Shown here: positions 8,371 to 16,743 of the stretch, one piece after another
Layout of the letters: every line of letters starts with the position of its first letter
Position numbering within the stretch: the stretch's first letter is position 1
NCBI RefSeq assembly: GCF_900184945.1
Contig: NZ_FXYF01000001.1
Location: forward strand, 124,001 to 188,000
Direction of reading: 5' to 3'
DNA from: Antarctobacter aquimaris
GTDB taxonomy: Bacteria; Pseudomonadota; Alphaproteobacteria; Rhodobacterales; Rhodobacteraceae
Length of the DNA: 64,000 nt
Program-made: the position numbers and the translations under genes
The notes under the pieces: generated by a model
Database searches by the model: none
Told to the model about the DNA's origin: nothing
The model's input: only the letters and a program-made list of their open reading frames with translations

Positions 8371-8718
8371 ATGGAGATGATCGCGGATATCCTGCTGGTG
8401 GCCGGGGCGCTGGGCGCCGGGTTCTACTGTTTCATCCTGGCGCGGCGGCTGTCGCGCTTCACCGACCTGGAGAACGGCGTCGGCGGCGCCGTGGCGGTGC
8501 TGTCCGCGCAGGTCGATGACCTGACGCGCACGCTGGCCAGCGCGCAGCAGACGGCGGGCGAATCGAACAAGTCGCTGGGCGAACTCACCGACCGGGCCGA
8601 GGACGTGGCGCGGCGGCTGGAACTACTCGTCGCCTCGATGCACGACCTGCCGCAAACCGCCGCCCCGCCCAAGCCCGAGATCAAGGACAACGTCTTCATG
8701 CGCCATCCGCGCGCCTGA
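8371..8718 (+). CDS. Unknown small membrane protein of the flagellar operon
   Basis: A 115-residue protein not assigned to a named family. It has one N-terminal membrane helix (about 3-22), then a helical stretch rich in Leu, Ala and Gln (about 30-95) that looks like a coiled coil, and a short polar C-terminus with NVFMRHPRA. The start is ATG 8371: GGGAG lies 6 bases upstream of it, whereas it directly abuts the alternative ATG at 8365. Its position between fliL and a motE-like gene suggests a stator or basal-body accessory role in motility, which is inferred from context alone. Confidence 0.8.
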   Translation: MEMIADILLVAGALGAGFYCFILARRLSRFTDLENGVGGAVAVLSAQVDDLTRTLASAQQTAGESNKSLGELTDRAEDVARRLELLVASMHDLPQTAAPPKPEIKDNVFMRHPRA

Positions 8719-8760
8719 ATCGCCTGACCGGGCAGCGCCGCCCATCATCGAGGAAACAGC

Positions 8761-9441
8761 ATGGCAAAAGCACAAGCTCCCGCACCGAAGACGCCGGCCG
8801 CCAAGCCGGCGAAGCGCAGGCCGCGCCGCAAACCGCGCGGCGCCCTGGCGGCGATCTGCGCCCTGCTGGTGACCTCCGCCCTGCTGCGCGCCGCCGTCGG
8901 CGCGAGCGAGGCGATCGCCCGCGAGGATCCCGTCGCCGCGCCCCAGGCGCCGGCGCCGGCCAAGGCAGCGGCCGCGCCGCAGGCGGCACAGGGGGCGGAT
9001 CCCGATGCGCCCGCGGCCTACATGGTCGCCGAGGCCGATCTGGCCCCGCTGATCGACGCGCTCAACGCCCGCGAAGAGCGGATTCGCAAGCGCGAGGCGG
9101 CGATCGAGGTGCGGATGCAGGCGCTCACCGTCGCCGAGCACGAGATCGACAGCAAGCTCGCCGCCCTGGCCGAGGCCGAGGACAGCCTCAAGCGGACCCT
9201 CACCCTGGCCCGCACCGCCGCCGAGGACGACATCGCCAAGCTGACCAACGTCTACGCCAGCATGAAACCGAAACAGGCGGCCGCGCTGTTCGAGGAGATG
9301 GACCCGGAATTCGCGGCCGGATTCCTGGGCCGGATGCGGCCGGATGCCGCCGCGGCGATCATGGCCGGCATGACCCCGCAGGCCGCCTACCTGACCAGCG
9401 TGATTCTCGCCGGGCGCAACGCCGACGTGCCGAAGGAGTGA
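8761..9441 (+). CDS. motE: MotE-like stator chaperone (MgtE-N-like domain)
   Basis: A 226-residue protein with a basic Pro/Ala/Lys-rich cytoplasmic N-terminus, one membrane helix (about 29-47), a long coiled coil (about 95-150) and a C-terminal domain with KPKQAAALFEEMDPEFAAGFLGRMRPDAAAAIMAGM (the run spans about 167-203) that resembles the MgtE N domain of MotE proteins. In rhizobia MotE is a periplasmic chaperone for the motor protein MotC. It ends the fliL operon in this window, consistent with a stator-related role. The precise partner here is unknown. Confidence 0.8.
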   Translation: MAKAQAPAPKTPAAKPAKRRPRRKPRGALAAICALLVTSALLRAAVGASEAIAREDPVAAPQAPAPAKAAAAPQAAQGADPDAPAAYMVAEADLAPLIDALNAREERIRKREAAIEVRMQALTVAEHEIDSKLAALAEAEDSLKRTLTLARTAAEDDIAKLTNVYASMKPKQAAALFEEMDPEFAAGFLGRMRPDAAAAIMAGMTPQAAYLTSVILAGRNADVPKE

Positions 9442-9581
9442 CAAAAGCACAACAGGCCGGCGCCACGATCGGCCGTCACACGGCAAATTGAAACCCGGGT
9501 CGGCTATGCCGCCATTGCATTTTTTCGCATCCTGAGCCACATGTCTTGCCTGAATTCGAGACCGACCGCACGAGGGCTGCC

Positions 9582-10145
9582 ATGATCACTCGCCGAAACT
9601 TCGTCACCGCTGCCGCCGCGACTGCCGCGGTCTCCGCGCTGCCCGCGCCTGCGCTGGCCTTCGCGGTCGAGCCGATCTACCTGCCGCAGACCGTGGCCAT
9701 CAAGAAGGACCTGGCGCCCAACCAGATCCTGATCCTGACCAGGGCGCATTTTCTCTACCTGGTCGAGGCGCCCGGCCAGGCCCGCCGGTACGGCGTCGGC
9801 CTCGGCAAGGCCGGTCAGGCGATATCGGGCACCTACGACGTGGGCGGCAAGAAGAAATGGCCGACCTGGCGTCCAACCGATGCGATGATCGAGCGCGAAC
9901 CCGCGGCCTACTCGAAGTTCATCGACAACGATTACGTGCAGCCGGGCGGGCCGGGCAACCCGCTGGGCGCGCGCGCGCTCTACCTCTACCGCAATGGCCG
10001 CTACACCTTCAACGCGATCCATGGCACCACCGCGCCCAAGTCGATCGGCCGGTCGGTCTCCAACGGCTGCGTCCGCATGATCAACGACCACGTGATCGAC
10101 CTGTACGAGCGCGTGCAGCCGGGAACCAAAGTCACCGTTCTGTGA
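9582..10145 (+). CDS. Exported L,D-transpeptidase (ErfK/YbiS/YcfS family)
   Basis: A periplasmic cysteine enzyme that makes 3-3 peptidoglycan crosslinks or attaches proteins to the wall. The 187-residue precursor starts MITRRNF with an Ala-rich stretch to PALAFA, a Tat-like signal. The YkuD active site is complete: HGT at 147-149 and S-NGCVRM with nucleophile Cys163. ATG 9582 follows an AGGG site. The stop overlaps the GTG start of the next gene by 4 bases, so the two are translationally coupled, although no functional link is evident. Confidence 0.93.
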   Translation: MITRRNFVTAAAATAAVSALPAPALAFAVEPIYLPQTVAIKKDLAPNQILILTRAHFLYLVEAPGQARRYGVGLGKAGQAISGTYDVGGKKKWPTWRPTDAMIEREPAAYSKFIDNDYVQPGGPGNPLGARALYLYRNGRYTFNAIHGTTAPKSIGRSVSNGCVRMINDHVIDLYERVQPGTKVTVL

Positions 10146-11308
10146 CGGGTGCCCCCGGGCGCAGGACGCGGCGCTTTGACCTGATCGTTCTCGGCGCCGG
10201 CCCCGCTGGCGCCGCAGCCGCGATGAAGGCCGCGACCGCCGGCCTGACTGTCGCGCTGGTCGACAAGGCCCTGTTTCCGCGCGACAAGCTCTGCGGCGGC
10301 GGCCTCACCGGCCGCGCCATCACCCAGTACCGGCGCTGTTTCGGCGGCGATCTGCCCCCGGTCCCGCTGGAGCGGCGATCGGATTTTGTCTTTCACGCCC
10401 ACGGGCAGGATCTCGGCCGCAGCACAGACGCGCCGCCGCTGCACCTCGGGATGCGGTTCCAGCTGGATGCCGATCTGGTGCGGCAGGCGCTGGCCCGGGG
10501 GGCGAAGGACTTCACCGGGCACAGCGGTGCGCTTGATCCCGACGCCCCGGCGCTGGACCTGCCCGACCAGCGGCTCGAGGCGCCGCTGATCATCGCCGCG
10601 GATGGGGTGAACAGCCCGACCGCGCGGGCGCTGTTCGGCGCCGCCTATGACCCGGCGCGGATCGGCTTTGCGCTGGAGGTCGAGCTTCCCGGCGCCGACC
10701 CCGACCGCCCGCTGCGGATCGACTTCGGCGCCGCCGACTGGGGCTATGGCTGGCAGTTCCCGAAACCGCAGGGCACCACCATCGGCGTCGGCGGGGTGCA
10801 CGCCCGCAATTCCGACATGAAGGCCGCGCTGCGCCGTTACCTCGCCGTCCTGGACGTGCCCGACAGGCTGAATGTCAAGGGCCAGTTCCTGCCCTTCGGC
10901 GATTTCCGCGCCGTTCCGGGCAAGGGCCGCGTCCTGCTGGCCGGGGACGCCGCCGGGCTGGTCGATCCGATCACCGGCGAGGGCATCGCCCATGCGCTGG
11001 ACAGCGGCACCTGCGCCGCCGAGGCGGCCATCGCCGCACTGGCCGCGGGCAGGCCCGACGACGCGCTGGAGCGCTACCAACAGGCGATCCGGCCGATCCA
11101 TCGCGGGCTGCGCCAGGCCCGCCTGCTGCGCAACATCATGTTCCGCGAACGCCTGCGCCCCGCCTTCATCCGCAGTTTCCGCAACTCGCGCACCCTGCGT
11201 GGCGAATACCTGCGCCTGATGGCCGGCGAGACGGAGTACGGCGCGCTGATGCGAAAGATGGCCACGCGGCTGCCCGGTTTTGCCTGGCGGGCCATCAGCG
11301 GATCGTGA
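10142..11308 (+). CDS. Geranylgeranyl-reductase-family flavoprotein
   Basis: A 388-residue FAD-dependent enzyme of the geranylgeranyl reductase/PHBH superfamily, which reduces isoprenoid double bonds or hydroxylates substrates. Visible are the dinucleotide fold GAGPAGAAAA (about 18-27), the family motif KLCGGGLTGRA (about 52-62) and the second FAD motif LLAGDAAGLVDPITGEGI (about 264-281). The start is the GTG that overlaps the stop of the L,D-transpeptidase gene (GTGA), since similarity begins there. No photosynthesis or carotenoid genes are seen nearby, so the substrate is open. Confidence 0.88.
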   Translation: MTGAPGRRTRRFDLIVLGAGPAGAAAAMKAATAGLTVALVDKALFPRDKLCGGGLTGRAITQYRRCFGGDLPPVPLERRSDFVFHAHGQDLGRSTDAPPLHLGMRFQLDADLVRQALARGAKDFTGHSGALDPDAPALDLPDQRLEAPLIIAADGVNSPTARALFGAAYDPARIGFALEVELPGADPDRPLRIDFGAADWGYGWQFPKPQGTTIGVGGVHARNSDMKAALRRYLAVLDVPDRLNVKGQFLPFGDFRAVPGKGRVLLAGDAAGLVDPITGEGIAHALDSGTCAAEAAIAALAAGRPDDALERYQQAIRPIHRGLRQARLLRNIMFRERLRPAFIRSFRNSRTLRGEYLRLMAGETEYGALMRKMATRLPGFAWRAISGS

Positions 11309-11346
11309 CAATCCGTCGAAAAATGCCCGCATGACGGGAAAGTGCT

Positions 11347-11361
11347 TTAAGCCTTTGTTAG
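11347..11361. promoter_or_regulatory. Second CtrA-type site, ahead of a small membrane-protein gene
   Basis: The sequence is TTAA-N7-TTAG, the same pattern as the site between fliF and fliL. It ends 39 bases upstream of the ATG at 11401, a usual distance for a promoter-overlapping site. Consensus match is seen; binding is inferred. Confidence 0.4.
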
Positions 11362-11400
11362 GACTTCCGGCCATATCCTTTCCCGGATACGGAGGGTGTG

Positions 11401-11589
11401 ATGGCTGTTTTCGCCTTTTTGTTCGGCAGTATCGTGGGCTTGTTCTGCGCCATCTTTGGCTGGGTCGCCTATGACATGAGCTTTCTGGCCGGGGCCGGGC
11501 TCTACTTCACGTTGAATTTCACGGTCGGGTTCTTCCTGGTCCTCGCCAACATGCCGCTGGAGACCGACACCGAGCGGGTCAAGGCCTGA
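11401..11589 (+). CDS. Unknown 62-residue membrane protein
   Basis: A short, very hydrophobic protein with two predicted membrane helices (about 3-24 and 30-50) and a charged tail (LETDTERVKA). It has no recognised family. The ATG at 11401 is supported by a GGAGG site 5 bases upstream; a GTG just before it is too close to that site. A CtrA-like site lies upstream, so it may belong to the motility/cell-cycle set. It converges with tesA, whose end is 11 bases away. Confidence 0.78.
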   Translation: MAVFAFLFGSIVGLFCAIFGWVAYDMSFLAGAGLYFTLNFTVGFFLVLANMPLETDTERVKA

Positions 11590-11599
11590 CCGCAGGCCG

Positions 11600-12271
11600 T
11601 CACGGGTCGATCCGCGCCAGCAGCGCTTCGACGTTCGGCCCGACAACCTCGACGATCCGCGCCACCCCCGCCGAGTTCGGATGAATGCCGTCCGACTGCA
11701 TGAAAGCGCCCAGCGCCGCGGGATCGGCGCCGTCCTGCATCAGCCCCGCGAAAAAGCTTTCCTGGTACAGCGTGCCATACATCTCCGCCAACTCGGGGTA
11801 CATCGCGTCGAACTGCGCCTTGTACTCGGGCCCGTAGTTGCCCGGCGCCTGCATCCCGATCAGCAGCACCTCCAGCCCGCGCGCCTCGGCCACCTTCAGG
11901 ATACCGTCGAGATTGGCGCGCGACACCGTCGGGTCGATCCCGCGCAGCAGGTCGTTGCCGCCCAGCGCCACGATCATCCCCTGGATCTCGGGCGAGAGCG
12001 ACCATTCGACCCGCGCCAGCCCGCCCGCCGTGGTATCGCCCGACACGCCGCCGTTGACGATGCGCACATCGTGGCCGCGCGCCGCCAGCCAATCGCGCAG
12101 CTGCGGCACGAATCCCTCGTGGTCGAGCAGCCCATACCCCTGCGTCAGGCTGTCGCCCAGCGCCAGAATATGCAGCCTTTCCGCCGAGGCCGAGGTCGCC
12201 AGAATCACCAGCAATGCCGCAAATGCCTTGCTGCGCAGGGATGACAGCCCATATCTGACCCAATGCATCAT
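11600..12271 (-). CDS. tesA: Arylesterase / acyl-CoA thioesterase I (SGNH hydrolase)
   Basis: A 223-residue exported GDSL/SGNH hydrolase like E. coli TesA. It has a signal peptide (about 1-30, ending ATSASA), the nucleophile block GDSLTQGYG with Ser41, the oxyanion blocks with NGGVSGDTTAGG and GGNDLLRG, and the Asp-His pair in SDGIHPN. It is divergent from ybbA; the tesA/ybbA arrangement is the same as in E. coli. Two adjacent ATG codons (12271, 12268) are possible, preceded by AAGGAG about 10 bases upstream. Confidence 0.92.
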   Translation of the reverse strand: MMHWVRYGLSSLRSKAFAALLVILATSASAERLHILALGDSLTQGYGLLDHEGFVPQLRDWLAARGHDVRIVNGGVSGDTTAGGLARVEWSLSPEIQGMIVALGGNDLLRGIDPTVSRANLDGILKVAEARGLEVLLIGMQAPGNYGPEYKAQFDAMYPELAEMYGTLYQESFFAGLMQDGADPAALGAFMQSDGIHPNSAGVARIVEVVGPNVEALLARIDP

Positions 12272-12286
12272 AATCCGGAGACTCCT

Positions 12287-12979
12287 TTGCCCGACGCCGT
12301 ATTGTCCCTCCAAGATGTCACCCTCAGCCTCAGGGGCAATGCCGGCCTTGTGGAAATCCTGCACGGAATCTCGCTCGATGTCGCGCGCGGCGAGACGCTG
12401 GGCCTGGTCGGCCCCTCCGGATCCGGCAAATCCTCGCTGCTGATGGTCATGGGCGGGCTCGAACGCGCCAGCGCCGGCCAGGTGCACGCGCTGGGCCAGG
12501 ACCTGACCGCCATGGACGAAGACGCGCTGGCGCGGTTTCGCCGCGATCACATGGGCGTGGTGTTCCAATCCTTTCACCTGATTCCCACCATGACCGCGCT
12601 GGAAAACGTCGCCACCCCGCTGGAACTGGCGGGCGACCGGCAGGCCTTCACGCGCGCCCGCGCCATGCTGGAGCGCGTCGGCCTCGGGCCGCGCGCCGAT
12701 CATTACCCGGCCCAGCTGTCGGGCGGTGAACAGCAGCGCGTCGCGCTGGCCCGCGCGCTGGCGCCCGAGCCGGACATCCTGCTGGCGGACGAACCCACCG
12801 GCAACCTCGACGGCGCCAACGGCGCCGCCATCGTCGACCTGCTGTTCGGCCTTTCGCGCGAACACGGCGCGACCTTGGTGCTGGTCACCCACGCGCCCGA
12901 CCTTGCCGCGCTCTGCGACCGCGTGGTCCACCTGCGCGACGGCCAGGTCGACGCAACGGAGCTGAGGGCCGCCGAATGA
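12287..12979 (+). CDS. ybbA: ABC transporter ATP-binding protein (YbbA/LolD type)
   Basis: A 230-residue ATPase of the MacB/LolD class that works with the FtsX-type permease encoded next. It shows Walker A GPSGSGKSS, Q-loop VVFQSFHLIPT, signature LSGGEQQRVALARAL and Walker B ILLADEPTGNLD. TTG 12287 is preferred as start because GGAG lies 6 bases upstream and it avoids overlap with the divergent tesA start; ATG 12263 would add 8 residues without a ribosome site. The stop overlaps the permease ATG by 4 bases. Confidence 0.92.
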   Translation: MPDAVLSLQDVTLSLRGNAGLVEILHGISLDVARGETLGLVGPSGSGKSSLLMVMGGLERASAGQVHALGQDLTAMDEDALARFRRDHMGVVFQSFHLIPTMTALENVATPLELAGDRQAFTRARAMLERVGLGPRADHYPAQLSGGEQQRVALARALAPEPDILLADEPTGNLDGANGAAIVDLLFGLSREHGATLVLVTHAPDLAALCDRVVHLRDGQVDATELRAAE

Positions 12980-15492
12980 GTCTTGCCACCTCGGCCCGCT
13001 TCGCGCGGCGCGAATTGCGCGGCGGCCTGCGCGGCTTTCGCATCTTCCTCGCCTGCCTCGCGCTGGGCGTCGCCGCCATCGCCGGGGTCGGCTCGGTCCG
13101 CGCGGCGATCCAGGCGGGGTTGCAGGACCAGGGCGCGGTGCTGCTGGGCGGCGACGCGCAGGTCGAATTCACCTACCGCTTTGCCACCGAGGAAGAGCGC
13201 GCCTGGCTCGACTCCATCGCCACCCGCGTGTCCGAGGTGACGGATTTCCGCTCCATGGCCACCGTCACCCGCGACGGCGACACCGAACGCGGCCTGACAC
13301 AGGTGAAATCGGTCGACGATGCCTACCCCCTGCTGGGCGACATGGTGCTCGATCCGCCCATGCCGCTGGGGCAGGCGCTGAAGGACGGCGGCGCGGTCAT
13401 GGCCCCGGTTCTGGCGGACCGGCTGGGCCTGCACCCGGGCGACAGCTTTCGCCTGGGCACCCGCGATTTCACCCTGCGCGCCACCATCCAGACCGAACCG
13501 GACGATGCCGGCGACGGTTTCGGCCTCGGCCCGCGCACCATCGTGCTGACCCGGGATCTCGCCGGGTCCGGCCTGCTCTCGCAGGGCTCGCTTTACGAGA
13601 CCGAGTATCGCCTGCTGCTGCCCCCCGGCACCGATCTCGACACCGCCCGCGCCGAGGCGCTGGCCCGCTTTGAGGCGCACGGCCTCAGCTGGCGCGACGC
13701 CCGCAACGGCGCCCCCGGCATCGCCCGCTTTGTCGAGCGGTTGGGCAATTTCCTGGTCCTTGTCGGCCTCTCCGGCCTCGCGGTGGGCGGAATCGGCGTG
13801 TCCGCCGCCGTGCGCGCCTACCTTGCGCGCAAGACCAGCGTCATCGCCACCCTGCGCACGCTGGGCGCCACCCGCGCCATCATCTTCCAGACCTATTTCC
13901 TGCAAATCGGCGCACTCAGCCTGCTGGGCATCGCGCTGGGCCTCATCCTTGGCGCGGCCATCCCGCTGCTGTTTGCGCCATTGATCACCCAGGCGCTGCC
14001 GGTCCCGGCGCTCTTCGCCCTGCACCCCGGCCCGCTGGCCGAGGCGGCGCTCTACGGCACGCTCACCGCGCTGCTCTTCACCCTCTGGCCGCTGGCCCGG
14101 GCCGAGGAGGTGCGCGCCGCGACCCTGTTCCGCGACGCGCTGGACAGCGCCCGCAGCCTGCCGGCGGCGCGCTACGTCGTCGCCACCCTGCTGCTGATCG
14201 CCCTGCTGGTCGGCTCGGCGGTGCTGTTCTCGGGCAATGCCAGGCTGACGCTCTGGACCGCGGGCGGCATCGCCGGGGCGCTGGTCACGCTGGCGCTGGC
14301 CGCCGTGCTGATCCGCTGGCTGGCCCGCCGCGCCACCCCCGCCGCGCGCGGCCGCCCGGTGCTGCGCTGGGCGCTGGGCGCCATCGGCGGGCCGCGCGAA
14401 AGCGCCGGATCGGTGGTGCTGTCGCTGGGCCTGGGCCTGACGGTCCTTGCCGCGATCGGCCAGATCGACGGCAACCTCCAGACCGCGATCCAGCGCGACC
14501 TGCCCGAGGTCGCGCCCTCCTACTTCTTCGTCGACATCCAGAAGGACCAGATGCCCGGCTACCTCGACCGGCTGGAAAGCGACCCCGCCGTCAGCCGCAT
14601 CGACAGCGCGCCGATGCTGCGCGGCATCCTGACCCGGATCAACGGCGTCCCCGCGGTCGAGGCGGTGGGCGAACACTGGGTGCTGCGCGGCGACCGGGGC
14701 GTGACCTACGCCGCGAAACCCGACAGCCGCACCACCGTGACCGAAGGCACCTGGTGGCCCGAGGATTACACCGGCCCGCCGCAGATCAGCTTTGCCGCCG
14801 AAGAGGCCGAGGAGATGGGCCTGAAACTGGGCGACGAGATCACCGTCAACGTGCTCGGCCGCGACATCGTCGCCACCATCACCTCCTTCCGCGAGGTCGA
14901 TTTTTCCACCGCCGGCATCGGCTTTGTCATGACGATGAACCCCGCCGCGCTTCAGGCTGCGCCGCACACCTTCATCTCGACCGTCTACGCCGAACCGCAG
15001 GCCGAGGCGCAGATCCTGCGCGACCTCGCCAATGCCTACCCCAACATCACCGCGATCCGCGTCCGCGACGCCATCGACCGCGTGTCCGAACTGCTGGACG
15101 GCATCGGCCAGGCGATCCGCTGGGGCGCGGCGGCGACCCTGCTGACCGGCTTTCTGGTGCTGATCGGCGCGGCGGCGGCGGGCGAAGGCGCGCGCACCTA
15201 CGAGGCGGCGGTGCTCAAGACCCTCGGCGCCAGCCGCGCCCGCATCCTGCGCAGCTTTGCCCTGCGCTCGGTCCTGCTGGGCGGCGCGGCGGGGGCCATC
15301 GCGCTGTTCGCCGGCATCGCCGGGGCCTGGGGGGTCATGACCTACGTGATGGAGACCGACTTTGCCGTGATCTGGCCCAACGCGCTGGCCATCGTCACCG
15401 GCGGCGTGCTGGCGACCCTTTTGGCCGGCCTCGCCTTTGCCTGGCGCCCGCTGGCCGCGCGCCCCGCCGGAGTGCTGCGCGCCCGCGAATGA
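12976..15492 (+). CDS. ybbP: ABC transporter permease, FtsX-like (YbbP family)
   Basis: An 838-residue inner-membrane permease. It begins with a helix around residues 20-42, a large periplasmic domain, three clustered helices (about 250-370), a middle helical part, a second periplasmic domain and a final three-helix FtsX core (about 715-830). This two-FtsX layout is typical of YbbP. With YbbA and tesA it forms the conserved tesA/ybbAP neighbourhood, thought to move lipids or hydrophobic compounds, though the substrate is unproven. It is translationally coupled to ybbA (ATGA). Confidence 0.92.
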   Translation: MSLATSARFARRELRGGLRGFRIFLACLALGVAAIAGVGSVRAAIQAGLQDQGAVLLGGDAQVEFTYRFATEEERAWLDSIATRVSEVTDFRSMATVTRDGDTERGLTQVKSVDDAYPLLGDMVLDPPMPLGQALKDGGAVMAPVLADRLGLHPGDSFRLGTRDFTLRATIQTEPDDAGDGFGLGPRTIVLTRDLAGSGLLSQGSLYETEYRLLLPPGTDLDTARAEALARFEAHGLSWRDARNGAPGIARFVERLGNFLVLVGLSGLAVGGIGVSAAVRAYLARKTSVIATLRTLGATRAIIFQTYFLQIGALSLLGIALGLILGAAIPLLFAPLITQALPVPALFALHPGPLAEAALYGTLTALLFTLWPLARAEEVRAATLFRDALDSARSLPAARYVVATLLLIALLVGSAVLFSGNARLTLWTAGGIAGALVTLALAAVLIRWLARRATPAARGRPVLRWALGAIGGPRESAGSVVLSLGLGLTVLAAIGQIDGNLQTAIQRDLPEVAPSYFFVDIQKDQMPGYLDRLESDPAVSRIDSAPMLRGILTRINGVPAVEAVGEHWVLRGDRGVTYAAKPDSRTTVTEGTWWPEDYTGPPQISFAAEEAEEMGLKLGDEITVNVLGRDIVATITSFREVDFSTAGIGFVMTMNPAALQAAPHTFISTVYAEPQAEAQILRDLANAYPNITAIRVRDAIDRVSELLDGIGQAIRWGAAATLLTGFLVLIGAAAAGEGARTYEAAVLKTLGASRARILRSFALRSVLLGGAAGAIALFAGIAGAWGVMTYVMETDFAVIWPNALAIVTGGVLATLLAGLAFAWRPLAARPAGVLRARE

Positions 15493-15580
15493 CACCGCCC
15501 CGGACAGGCTGCCGCCTTGCGCCCCGGCGCCCGGGCTGGCAACACCCTGTGACAGGTTCAGAACCCGGAAGGTGAGACCC

Positions 15581-16522
15581 ATGAGTGATTCCCTGCCGAT
15601 GCCGGTCACGGCGCCCCTCAGCCCGGCCCAGCGCATGCAGCTGTTCAACCTCGTGCGCCGCGCCGCCCGGACCGAGATCATGCCCCGCTTTCGCAAGCTC
15701 GGCACCCACCAGATCGGCGAAAAGACCGGCCCGCACGACCTGGTGACAGAGGCCGACAAGGCCTCCGAGGCGATGATCACCCGCGGCTTGCAGATCATGT
15801 TCCCGCACGCGCTGATCGTCGGCGAAGAGGCCGCCTCGGCCCACCCCGAGATGATCGACAAGATCGCCGGGGCCGAGCTGTGCTTCACCATCGACCCGAT
15901 CGACGGCACCTGGAACTACGCCAAGGGCCTGCCGCTGTTCGGCGTCATGGTCTCGGTGCTGCGCTTTGGCCGCCCGGTCCTGGGCCTGCTCTACGACCCG
16001 GTGCTGAACGACATCATCTGGGCCGACACCGACCACAGCGCCCGCATGCAGCTGCCGCAGCGCACCAGCCGCAGCGTGCTGACCGCGCATGACCAGCACC
16101 GCCCGCTGAACCAGCTGAACGGATTTGTCGCGCTGTTCCTGCTGCCGCCGGACAAACGCGCCGAGGCGGCCTCCAAGCTGCCGCTGTTCGACCGGGTCTG
16201 GTCGCTGCGCTGCGCCTGCCACGAATTCCGCACCCTCGCCCAGGGCGAGATCGACTTTGTCCTGTTCCCCAAGCTGACCGCCTGGGATCAGCCCGCCGGC
16301 GTCATCGTGACCCGGCAGGCGGGTGGCCACGTGGCGATGCTGGACGGCTCCGAATATCGCGGCGACACGAAATCCGGCTACCTTCTGGCCGCCAGCGACC
16401 AGGAAACCTGGAACCGCGTGGCCGAGGTGTTTTCCTTCCTCGTCGACACCCCGGTGAAATCGACCCCCGCGCCCGAGCGCAATGCCTTCCCCGGCGAAAC
16501 CGCCGTCGACAGCGACGCCTGA
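15581..16522 (+). CDS. Inositol-monophosphatase-family phosphatase (possible histidinol-phosphatase)
   Basis: A 313-residue Mg-dependent phosphatase. Motifs in order: LVTEADKASE (about 54-63), GEEAA (81-85), the metal site DPIDGTWNYAKG (105-116) and the second motif AWDQPAG near residue 236. These are complete, so it should be active. Family members hydrolyse inositol phosphates, histidinol phosphate or PAP; the substrate cannot be told from sequence. ATG 15581 is chosen because of a GGAAGGTGAG site and because similarity begins after it. Confidence 0.88.
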   Translation: MSDSLPMPVTAPLSPAQRMQLFNLVRRAARTEIMPRFRKLGTHQIGEKTGPHDLVTEADKASEAMITRGLQIMFPHALIVGEEAASAHPEMIDKIAGAELCFTIDPIDGTWNYAKGLPLFGVMVSVLRFGRPVLGLLYDPVLNDIIWADTDHSARMQLPQRTSRSVLTAHDQHRPLNQLNGFVALFLLPPDKRAEAASKLPLFDRVWSLRCACHEFRTLAQGEIDFVLFPKLTAWDQPAGVIVTRQAGGHVAMLDGSEYRGDTKSGYLLAASDQETWNRVAEVFSFLVDTPVKSTPAPERNAFPGETAVDSDA

Positions 16523-16743
16523 GCCGGACGCAGTCGCCGCGCGCCACGGAACGGGTGGCCTCTCCCGGTCCGTTCGTGCCGGGACAGCTCCATCCTCCCG
16601 CGTCGCGCGATGGGCCCGCTCTATGCGCCGAAGCGCTTAAAATCACATGCATTTTTGCCCGGCCTGCCGCCGGTCCGCTAACTTCGTCTCAGTCCGGACC
16701 CCGCAACCATGGTGCCAACCGGATTTCTGACAACGGCTGACCC

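Noticed and set aside
12703-15909. A 1068-codon minus-strand frame opposite ybbA/ybbP
   Set aside because: Low-complexity Arg/Gly/Gln/Asp-rich translation typical of antisense frames in GC-rich DNA; the plus strand carries clear ABC transporter motifs.
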